Assembly (NCBI GenBank): GCA_019240015.1
Contig: JAFAZB010000489.1
Location: 1-5,735 of the forward strand
Direction: 5' to 3'
Length of the DNA stretch: 5,735 nucleotides
Origin: Solirubrobacterales bacterium
GTDB taxonomy: Bacteria; Actinomycetota; Thermoleophilia; Solirubrobacterales; Solirubrobacteraceae
Shown here: piece after piece, positions 1-5,420 of the stretch
Position numbering within the stretch: position 1 is the stretch's first letter
Layout: every line of letters begins with the position of its first letter
Position numbers and translations under genes: made by a program
Notes under the pieces: generated by a model
Databases searched by the model: none
What the model was told of the DNA's origin: nothing
What the model saw: the letters and a program-made list of their open reading frames with translations, nothing else

Positions 1-415
1 TCCGCCCGCCGGGCGGTTGCTGGGACTTCATCGCGCCGAACGCTTCACGCGCGCACAGGAAGCTGCCGGTGAGGTTCGTCTCGACGACGGTCCGCCACTG
101 CTCGAGGTCGAACTCGTGAAACGGCGCCGGGAGGCCGAACACGCCGGCGTTGTTGAACAGCAGATCGAGCCGCCCCCATTCGTCGAGCACGCGCCGGGTC
201 AGCGCCCGGACCGCTTCGGCATCCCGCACGTCGGTCGGGACGACCAGCGCGTCGTGGGCAGCGCCGCGGAGCTCGGCGAGCGTGTCGTGCAGCGCATCCT
301 CGCGCCGTCCCGCCAGCGCGACCCGCCATCGATCTGCGAGCAGCGCCCGGGCGACCGCCCGGCCGATTCCCGACCCCGCCCCGGTCACGATCGCGGTGGG
401 CGGGCCGTCGTCCAT
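1..415 (-). CDS. Short-chain dehydrogenase/reductase (SDR), 5' part only
   Basis: NAD(P)-dependent oxidoreductase of the classical SDR superfamily; the substrate cannot be told. The 138 visible residues begin MDDGPPTAIV and carry the Rossmann cofactor motif TGAGSGIG (residues 11-18), an Asp in TDV (62) that usually contacts the adenine ring, NNAG (88-91) and the conserved Asn of ETNLTG (114). The basic AGRRE stretch after the second strand (about 35-39) hints at NADP preference. The catalytic YxxxK lies beyond the left edge, so catalytic competence cannot be checked. The ATG start is supported by an in-frame TGA five codons upstream (428-430) and by an AGAGG ribosome binding site 8 nt away. 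It is divergent from the acidic protein gene at 485 and has no visible link to the CO dehydrogenase operon. Family assignment is firm, function open. Confidence 0.93.
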   Translation of the reverse strand, partial: MDDGPPTAIVTGAGSGIGRAVARALLADRWRVALAGRREDALHDTLAELRGAAHDALVVPTDVRDAEAVRALTRRVLDEWGRLDLLFNNAGVFGLPAPFHEFDLEQWRTVVETNLTGSFLCAREAFGAMKSQQPPGGR

Positions 416-484
416 GCGCGCATCCTCTCAGTCCATCGTGGCGAGGGCGAATCAAGGCGATCCAGATCGGGTAGCAATTCGGCT
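416..484. other. Divergent intergenic gap, SDR / acidic protein
   Basis: These 69 bp separate the two divergent starts and must hold or overlap both promoters. Apart from the SDR ribosome binding site I see no strong element. A TAGCAAT stretch (472-478) just upstream of the GTG at 485 could be a -10 box for a near-leaderless plus-strand transcript, since no good Shine-Dalgarno precedes that GTG, but I find no matching -35 and treat this as weak. Confidence 0.3.
424..428 (-). promoter_or_regulatory. Ribosome binding site of the SDR gene
   Basis: The minus strand reads AGAGG, then 8 nt, then the ATG at 415. Together with the in-frame stop just upstream this fixes the SDR start. Confidence 0.6.
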
Positions 485-859
485 GTGGGCGCGAGCGACG
501 ATCAACCCCAAGACGTCAAGCCGACCGAGCAGCGCGGCGGGAGCGCGCCCGGGGAGGATGAGGCGCGCGAGAAGGGCGGCTGGGCGGCGAGAGCGGACGA
601 AGGCGTGGTGCCGCCCGAGTTGGGCGGCTCGGACGCCCCGAGCGAGCTGCTCGCCGACGATCCCGAGCTCGGCAGCGAGGTCTTAGGAGAGCCGGCGGGC
701 TCGGAGGAGCCCGCGACCGAGCACGGCATCGACCCCAGCGGGGGCGAGCGGGCGGACGCCACCACGCAAGGCGGCGCGCAACCGCCCGAAGGCGCCGAGC
801 CGGACCTGAAGGACGCTACCGCCGGCCCGCGTCAGGTCGACGCCGACAGCGCTTCGTAG
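485..859 (+). CDS. Small acidic, probably disordered protein of unknown function
   Basis: A 124-residue protein starting MGASDDQPQD and ending VDADSAS. I do not recognise a characterised domain. It is rich in Asp, Glu, Gly, Pro and Ala, strongly acidic, without signal peptide, membrane segment or cysteine, so it is probably soluble and largely unstructured. The best-ordered stretch is around GGWAARADEGVVPPELGGSD (31-50), followed by repeated E/D-P/G turns. It is judged real because codon third positions in this frame are overwhelmingly G or C while the other strand gives only Ser/Pro low complexity. GTG 485 is the only ATG/GTG/TTG start in frame between the SDR start and residue 41; its ribosome binding site is poor. 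The frame stays open upstream through the SDR region, which is a shadow. The 3' end overlaps the convergent mocA-like gene by 28 bp. Confidence 0.68.
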   Translation: MGASDDQPQDVKPTEQRGGSAPGEDEAREKGGWAARADEGVVPPELGGSDAPSELLADDPELGSEVLGEPAGSEEPATEHGIDPSGGERADATTQGGAQPPEGAEPDLKDATAGPRQVDADSAS

Positions 860-1422
860 TCCTGCCAGGTGTCGACGTCGCGGGGGATCGGCCCCGCGAT
901 CGGGACCTCGACCAGCTCGTCGGCGAACCGGTCGAGCAGCTTCCAGACGCCCTTGTCGCCGTGCAGCTTCGCCAGCTCGCCGAACAGCTGGCGCCCGAAC
1001 GCGAGCGGATGCCCCCGACCGTCCTCGTAGGCGCAGGCGGCGAGCGGCGCGCCGCCGCGCGCGGCGAGCAGCTTCGCGACGGTAGCGGCGCGCACCCCGG
1101 GCTGGTCGCCAAGCATCAGCACCAGCACCTCGCTCCGGGCGTCGATCGCTCCGAGCGCGGCGGCGATCGAGGATGAGCAGCCGAGCCCGAACTGATCGTT
1201 CACGATCACCTGGACGCCACCCAGCTCGACTGCATCGCGGACCTCCGACGCCGCGCCGCCGAGCACGCACAACAGCTGGTCAAACGCGCATTCCCGCGCC
1301 GTGCGCAGGATGTGATCGAGCAGCGTCGCGTCGCCGTAGGGGAGCAGCTGCTTGGGCCGGCCGAGGCGCGCCGATCCTCCGGCCGCGAGCACCAGCCCCG
1401 TGGCGCGGTGCTCAGCCGCCAT
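832..1422 (-). CDS. mocA: MocA-type molybdenum cofactor cytidylyltransferase
   Basis: A 196-residue nucleotidyltransferase of the MobA-like NTP transferase family, about the length of E. coli MocA. It probably transfers CMP from CTP to Mo-molybdopterin in the cytoplasm, giving the cytosine dinucleotide cofactor (MCD) that CO dehydrogenases and related hydroxylases use. Visible motifs: the nucleotide-binding LAAGGSARLGRPKQLLP (12-28), GCSSSIAAAL (81-90), the metal-binding GDQP (105-108), GHPLAF (137-142), GDKGVW (155-160) and DVDTWQDYE (182-190). The ATG lies inside the end of the upstream xdhC-like gene (11 bp overlap) with no clear Shine-Dalgarno, so translation is probably coupled. It is the last gene of the operon. 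A GTP-using MobA or another sugar-type nucleotidyltransferase is less likely given the LLP motif and the coxL/xdhC context. The CTP specificity is inferred, not shown. Confidence 0.88.
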   Translation of the reverse strand: MAAEHRATGLVLAAGGSARLGRPKQLLPYGDATLLDHILRTARECAFDQLLCVLGGAASEVRDAVELGGVQVIVNDQFGLGCSSSIAAALGAIDARSEVLVLMLGDQPGVRAATVAKLLAARGGAPLAACAYEDGRGHPLAFGRQLFGELAKLHGDKGVWKLLDRFADELVEVPIAGPIPRDVDTWQDYEALSAST

Positions 1423-2317
1423 GTCCGGCGTGCTGCTGCGCGTACTGCTCACGGCAGCGGTCGCTGCAGAAGTAGACGCGCTCTCCGGCGAGCTCGAGCT
1501 GCGGCGTCGCGTCGGTGACCGCGAGCGCCATTCCGCACACCGGGTCGGCGGCCACGGCGGCAGACGGGCCACGAGGCCCGGGATGCGCGTGGTGCTCGGC
1601 GACGAGCTCGGCGAGGATCGAGACCGCGATCTCCACCGGCGTGCGGGCGCCGATCGCCAGGCCGGCCGGCGTGTGCAGCTGTGCCCGGAGCTCCTCAGGC
1701 ACTTCGAGCGCTGCTCGCACCGCGGCCCCCCTGATCGTGCTCGCGACCAGGGCCACGTAGGGAACTCCGGCCGCCAGTGCCTCTGAGAGGACGCGCTCCT
1801 CCTGGTTGCCGTGCGAAGCGACGACCACCGCGGCGTCGTCGGCGACCACCTCGACCTGCTCGGCCTCACCGCGGACCACGTCGTAGCCGGCCGCGCCGGA
1901 CAGCTTCTCGAGCGCCGCCGCGATCGGCGAGGAACCGACGATCACGATCCGCGCCAACGGCAGCTGGGGCTCCAGGAAGATCTCGAGCGCCCCGCCGCTG
2001 AGGCAGGGGTTGTGCTCGACCACGGCTCCCTCGACCGCGTCGCCTGGGCCAATCGCGCTGTCAGAGCCGTCTCCCGGCAGCAACCGCAGCAGCAGCGGCT
2101 CGCCGGTCTCCAGCACCCGAAGCGAGTAGAGCCTGACCGAGGACTCGGCGCACACGCCGCCGACGAACCCCTCGATCGTTCCGTCCCCCAGTACGACCGC
2201 GGAGTCGCCGAGCCGGACGCTGGTGGGGCGCCTCGCGCCGACCACCGTCGCGATCACGAACGGGACCCGTTGCTCCTCCAGCAGCCGGGCTCGATCCGCG
2301 AGCGTTCCCTTGATCAT
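1412..2317 (-). CDS. XdhC/CoxF-family maturation factor with C-terminal YHS domain
   Basis: A 301-residue protein. Residues about 5-80 are an XdhC/CoxI N-terminal domain, with IEGFVGGVCAESSVR (48-62, Cys56) and TGEPLLLRL. Residues about 120-240 are the XdhC Rossmann-like domain, with ARIVIVGSSPIAAAL (122-136) and the typical ending TPAGLAIGARTPVEIAVSIL (216-235). A Pro/Ala linker leads to a YHS domain (about 258-296): DPVCGM (Cys261), then VYFCSDRC (Cys284, Cys288). XdhC proteins bind molybdenum cofactor, promote its sulfuration and pass it to the apoenzyme; the homologue CoxF is needed to mature the Mo-Cu site of CO dehydrogenase. YHS domains are small Cys-based metal-binding modules, also known next to copper ATPases. 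The start is the ATG overlapping the coxL stop (ATGA), preceded by AAAGGGGG 10 nt upstream; an upstream in-frame ATG at 2371 would lie deep inside coxL. The YHS role is inference. Confidence 0.9.
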   Translation of the reverse strand: MIKGTLADRARLLEEQRVPFVIATVVGARRPTSVRLGDSAVVLGDGTIEGFVGGVCAESSVRLYSLRVLETGEPLLLRLLPGDGSDSAIGPGDAVEGAVVEHNPCLSGGALEIFLEPQLPLARIVIVGSSPIAAALEKLSGAAGYDVVRGEAEQVEVVADDAAVVVASHGNQEERVLSEALAAGVPYVALVASTIRGAAVRAALEVPEELRAQLHTPAGLAIGARTPVEIAVSILAELVAEHHAHPGPRGPSAAVAADPVCGMALAVTDATPQLELAGERVYFCSDRCREQYAQQHAGHGG

Positions 2318-4674
2318 TGTGGCGGTGCCCCCTTTCCCTGCATAGCGTCCCATACTCGGGCGGGCGTGCACGGCATGTCCACGTGCCGCACGCCGTAAGG
2401 CTTGAGCGCGTCGCAGATCGCGTTGACGATCGTCGGTGGCGATCCGACCGTCGCGGACTCGCCGATTCCCTTCGCGCCGATCGGGTGGTGGGGCGATGGG
2501 GTGACGGTGTAGTCGGTCTCCCAGTCGGGCACCTCGACCGCGGTCGGGATCAGGTAGTCCATCAACGAGCCGCTCAGACAGTTCCCCTCCTCGTCGAACG
2601 CGATCAGCTCCATCAGCGCGATCCCGACCCCGTCGGTGAGCCCGCCCTGGACCTGCCCCTCGACGATCATCGGGTTGATCTGGGTGCCGCAGTCGTCGAC
2701 CGCGACGAACCGGCGTACGGTCACCTTCGCCGTGCCGGGGTCGACGTCGACGACGCAGACGTAGGCGCCGAACGGGAACGTCAGGTTCGGAGGGTCATAC
2801 ACAGTCTCCGCGTCGAGTCCGGCCTCGACGCCCGGCGGCAGCTCGATCGGCCCGCGCGCGGCCATCGCGATCTCCTGGATCGTCGCTCCCTGCTCGGGAT
2901 CCCCCTTCACCGTCCACCGCCCGCTGACCCACTCCAAGTCCTCGGGCGCCGCCTCCAGCATCGCGGCGGCGACGATCCGCGCTTTATCTCGCACCTTGCG
3001 CGCGACCAGTGCCGTCGCCGCCCCGCTGACCGGCGTCGAACGGGACCCGTAGGTGCCGAGTCCGTACGGCGTCGTGTCGGTGTCGCCGTGGACGACGTCG
3101 ATGTCTTGCGCCGGGATCCCCAGCTCCTCGGAGACGATCTGCGCGAACGTCGTCTCGTGACCCTGGCCCTGGGTCTGCACGCTGATCCCAAGCTGGGCCT
3201 TGCCGGTCGGGTGCACCCGCAGCGCGGCGCCATCGTTCATCGCCAGGCCGAGGATATCCATGTGCTTGCGCGGCCCCGCCCCGACAGCCTCGGTGAAGAA
3301 TCCGACGCCGATCCCCATCAGCTCTCCCAGCTCCCGTCTGCGTGCCTGCTCGCTGCGCAGCTCCTCGTAGCCGGCGATCTGGAGCGCTTTGCGCAGGGTC
3401 CGCTCGTAGTCGCCGGAGTCATACACCCAGCCGGTCTTGCAGCGGTACGGAAACTGCTCGGCGCGGATCAGGTTCCTGAGCCGCAGCTCGACCGGATCGA
3501 GCTCCAGCTCGTGCGCGAGGCAGTCGACCAGCCGCTCGACCAGATACACGCCCTCGGCGACGCGGAACGAGCACGAGTACGCGACCCCGCCCGGCGCTTT
3601 GTTCGTATACACGCCGCGGACCCGGCAGTAGGCCGCCTCGAGGTCGTAGGAGCCGGTGAACAGATGAAAGAACCCGGCTGGAAACTTGGCCGGTTGCGCC
3701 GCCGCGTTGAAGGCGCCATGATCGGCGATCACGTCGACGCTGATGCCCAGGATCTTGCCGTCCTCGGTGGCCGCGATCTTGCCCTTCATCGCGTAGTCCC
3801 GGGCGAACCCCGTCGACATCAGGTTCTCGGAGCGGTCCTCCATCCACTTGACCGGCCGGCCGGTGGTGATCGACCCGACGATCGCGCACACGTACCCCGG
3901 ATAGACGGGCACCTTGTTGCCGAACCCGCCGCCGACGTCCGGCGAGATGACCCGGATCCTGTGCTCGGGCAGCCCGGTCAGGAGCGCGAACAGCGTGCGG
4001 TGCGCGTGCGGTGCCTGCGTCGTGCACCACACCGTGAGCTTGCCGCTCACCCGGTCGTAGTCGGCCGCGGCCCCGCAGGTCTCCATCGGCGCCGGGTGCG
4101 AGCGCGGGAACACCATCTCCTGCTCGACCGCCACCGCGGCGTGCTCGAAGACCTGCTCGGTGGCGGTCCGGTCGCCTGACTCCCAGGAGAAGATGTGGTT
4201 GTCCCGCCGGCCCGGCTGGTCGTCGCGGATCACGGGCGCGCCCGGCTCGATCGCCTTGCGTACGTGCACGACCGCCGGCCGGAGCTCGTACTCCACGTCG
4301 ATCAGCTCGAGCGCGTCGCGCGCCGAGTAGCGATCGTCCGCGATCACGAAGGCCACCTCCTGGCCGTGGAAGCGAACCTTGTCGGTGGCGAGCACGGGCT
4401 GCCTGTCCAGCGACATGGTCGGCATCCAGGCGAGCTCCCGGGCCTCGAGGTCCTTGCCGGTGATGACCGCGTGCACGCGAGGGTGCGCCAGCGCAGCCGA
4501 GGTGTCGATCGAGACGATCCGGGCGTGGGCGACCGGGCTGCGCAGCATCGCTCCGTGCAGCATCCCGGGGAGCTGCACGTCGTCGACGAACCGGCCCCGG
4601 CCGCGGATGAACCGCGCATCCTCCTTGCGCTTCATGCGGCCGAACCCGATCAGCCGCTCCTCGCCCGTCGCCAT
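2314..4674 (-). CDS. coxL: Aerobic carbon monoxide dehydrogenase large subunit, form I type
   Basis: A 786-residue molybdenum hydroxylase large subunit, close to the 809 of Oligotropha CoxL. It would oxidise CO with water to CO2, passing two electrons via FeS and FAD subunits to the respiratory chain. The diagnostic form I active-site loop is AYSCSFR (365-371), with Cys368 as ligand to copper of the Mo-S-Cu cluster; form II proteins have AYRGAGR. Other landmarks: GMLHGAMLRSPVAHARI near the N-terminus, TTQAPH with Gln220, DVGGGFGNKV (246-255), VYTNKAPGGVAY (355-366), QGQGHETT (502-509), YGLGTYGSRSTP (537-548) and GAKGIGES with Glu739. Gln220, Cys368 and Glu739 match Oligotropha Gln240, Cys388 and Glu763 with offsets of 20, 20 and 24. 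The chosen ATG overlaps the upstream stop (TGATG); ATG 4698 is an alternative without a Shine-Dalgarno. The residue before the Cys is Ser, where Arg is common. No coxM or coxS is adjacent. Confidence 0.93.
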   Translation of the reverse strand: MATGEERLIGFGRMKRKEDARFIRGRGRFVDDVQLPGMLHGAMLRSPVAHARIVSIDTSAALAHPRVHAVITGKDLEARELAWMPTMSLDRQPVLATDKVRFHGQEVAFVIADDRYSARDALELIDVEYELRPAVVHVRKAIEPGAPVIRDDQPGRRDNHIFSWESGDRTATEQVFEHAAVAVEQEMVFPRSHPAPMETCGAAADYDRVSGKLTVWCTTQAPHAHRTLFALLTGLPEHRIRVISPDVGGGFGNKVPVYPGYVCAIVGSITTGRPVKWMEDRSENLMSTGFARDYAMKGKIAATEDGKILGISVDVIADHGAFNAAAQPAKFPAGFFHLFTGSYDLEAAYCRVRGVYTNKAPGGVAYSCSFRVAEGVYLVERLVDCLAHELELDPVELRLRNLIRAEQFPYRCKTGWVYDSGDYERTLRKALQIAGYEELRSEQARRRELGELMGIGVGFFTEAVGAGPRKHMDILGLAMNDGAALRVHPTGKAQLGISVQTQGQGHETTFAQIVSEELGIPAQDIDVVHGDTDTTPYGLGTYGSRSTPVSGAATALVARKVRDKARIVAAAMLEAAPEDLEWVSGRWTVKGDPEQGATIQEIAMAARGPIELPPGVEAGLDAETVYDPPNLTFPFGAYVCVVDVDPGTAKVTVRRFVAVDDCGTQINPMIVEGQVQGGLTDGVGIALMELIAFDEEGNCLSGSLMDYLIPTAVEVPDWETDYTVTPSPHHPIGAKGIGESATVGSPPTIVNAICDALKPYGVRHVDMPCTPARVWDAMQGKGAPPQ

Positions 4675-4952
4675 CAGCTCACCGGCTTGCGCCGCCATGC
4701 TTTGGCGTAGTCCACGCCCGGTTCCTCGACCGCGACATTGATCGTCTTGCACCGCCCGCAGCGCACCCGCACCTTGCGGTTCATGTACTCGGCGGGCATC
4801 GCCGCCGCCAGCAGGTTGCCGCACTCGACGCACACGTAGTCGTTTGGTCCGTTGCCGCGGAACACGGGCCGACCGGGGTCCTCTTGGATCGCGGTCCCGC
4901 CGTCGGGTGGGACCTCGCCCTCGCGTATTCGGCGCATCGTCCGCTGGGTCAT
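4674..4952 (-). CDS. Small CxxC/CxxC zinc-ribbon-like protein
   Basis: A 92-residue protein, MTQRTMRRIR to RRKPVS, with no named family that I can assign. Two Cys pairs, CVEC (41-44) and CGRC (65-68), 20 residues apart, form a probable zinc-ribbon or other metal-binding fold; the intervening segment NLLAAAMPAEYMNRKVRVR resembles the strands of a rubredoxin-like knuckle. The N-terminal 35 residues and the last 15 are charged and likely flexible. No signal peptide or membrane segment. It starts 11 nt after the coxG stop, with only a weak GAGCGAG ribosome binding site (a second ATG is five codons in), and its TGA overlaps the coxL ATG, so it is translationally coupled to coxL. The position suggests a role with CoxL: assembly, metal delivery or regulation. 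All of these are inference. A plain structural zinc-binding protein is equally possible. Confidence 0.8.
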   Translation of the reverse strand: MTQRTMRRIREGEVPPDGGTAIQEDPGRPVFRGNGPNDYVCVECGNLLAAAMPAEYMNRKVRVRCGRCKTINVAVEEPGVDYAKAWRRKPVS

Positions 4953-4963
4953 CGCGAGCTCGC

Positions 4964-5392
4964 TCAGAGCGCCGCCAGCTTGCCGGTGAAGTCCTTGATC
5001 AGCCCGTCGAGCACGCTGACCACGACCCCCTCGCCCATCGACGCCGCCTTGCCGGTGATCTGCGCGGCGGTGTGGACGGTTCCGCCGCCGTCGGCCAGCG
5101 CGAACACCACGTCCGCGTTAGCGTGACCCTGACCGCCGGCCTCCCTCGACTTGACCTGGAGCACGGCGCGGTGCGCTGAGTCGTCCTTCTCGATCACGCT
5201 CACCGTGCCGGTGAACGTCATCGACATCGCGCCCATCTTGACCTTGATCTCCGCCTTGACGCTGTCGGGGCCGGTCTTCTCGATCACCCGGCCGCCCTGT
5301 ACGCACGGAACCAATCGCTCCAGGTCGAGGATCGCCTGCCAGCTCTCCGCGATCGGCTTCGAGGTCGAGAAAGGGTGGTCGAGCTCAACCAT
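4964..5392 (-). CDS. coxG: CoxG-like SRPBCC-family protein
   Basis: A 142-residue protein of the CoxG branch of the SRPBCC (START/Bet v 1-like) fold. The visible pattern fits: an N-terminal strand MVELDHPFSTSKPIAESWQA with helix, LDLERLVPCVQGGRVIEK (22-39), the alternating strands KAEIKVKMGAMSMTFTGTV (46-64) and VIEKDDS, ANADVVFAL, GGGTVHTAAQITGKAASMGE and a C-terminal helix VLDGLIKDFTGKLAAL. In Oligotropha CoxG recruits CO dehydrogenase to the cytoplasmic membrane, and related proteins bind quinone-like lipids; both roles are transferred by homology. The full-length protein lacks the extra C-terminal membrane-anchor tail of longer CoxG proteins. Start ATG is supported by AGGAG with a 6 nt spacer. 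It is the first gene of the operon, divergent from the YceI gene by 28 bp. Confidence 0.88.
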   Translation of the reverse strand: MVELDHPFSTSKPIAESWQAILDLERLVPCVQGGRVIEKTGPDSVKAEIKVKMGAMSMTFTGTVSVIEKDDSAHRAVLQVKSREAGGQGHANADVVFALADGGGTVHTAAQITGKAASMGEGVVVSVLDGLIKDFTGKLAAL

Positions 5393-5398
5393 GTATCG

Positions 5399-5403
5399 CT
5401 CCT
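5399..5403 (-). promoter_or_regulatory. Ribosome binding site of the operon's first gene (coxG)
   Basis: The minus strand reads AGGAG followed by CGATAC and the ATG at 5392. This is the best Shine-Dalgarno of the operon and fixes the coxG start. Confidence 0.7.
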
Positions 5404-5411
5404 AGACTAGG
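5401..5411. repeat. 11 bp palindrome CCTAG-A-CTAGG in the divergent gap
   Basis: A perfect inverted repeat with 5 bp arms around a central A, sitting in the 28 bp between the coxG and YceI starts. It overlaps the AGGAG of coxG on one strand and the AGGG of the YceI gene on the other. It could be an operator, or simply the by-product of two back-to-back Shine-Dalgarno sequences. At this length chance is not excluded. Confidence 0.4.
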
Positions 5412-5420
5412 GTTGCAGAG

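Noticed and set aside
45..455. A 136-codon minus-strand frame starting at 455
   Set aside because: It overlaps the SDR gene in another frame on the same strand and gives an Arg/Ala/Gly-rich sequence without motifs; the frame starting at 415 has all SDR motifs.
17..484. Upstream extension of the acidic plus-strand protein through the SDR region
   Set aside because: This part lies antisense to the well-supported SDR gene and is Arg/Pro-rich shadow; the acidic, real-looking composition begins only near 485.
502..765. An 87-codon Ser/Pro-rich minus-strand frame opposite the acidic protein
   Set aside because: Low-complexity mirror of GAG/GAC/GGC codons; the plus strand shows the proper third-position GC pattern.
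1423..1869. 149-codon upstream extension of the mocA frame
   Set aside because: Ser/Arg/Pro-rich shadow of the xdhC gene. The conserved nucleotidyltransferase starts right after ATG 1422.
2317..4179. A 620-codon open frame on the plus strand, antisense to coxL
   Set aside because: It is the mirror of the high-GC coxL codons: Arg/Asp/Val/His-rich, no domain, no ribosome binding site. CoxL in the same stretch is clearly homologous to known enzymes.
4675..4833. A longer coxL with 53 extra N-terminal residues
   Set aside because: The extension reads as Arg/Gly-rich shadow of the CxxC protein gene and has no resemblance to CoxL N-termini. The TGATG junction gives a better start.
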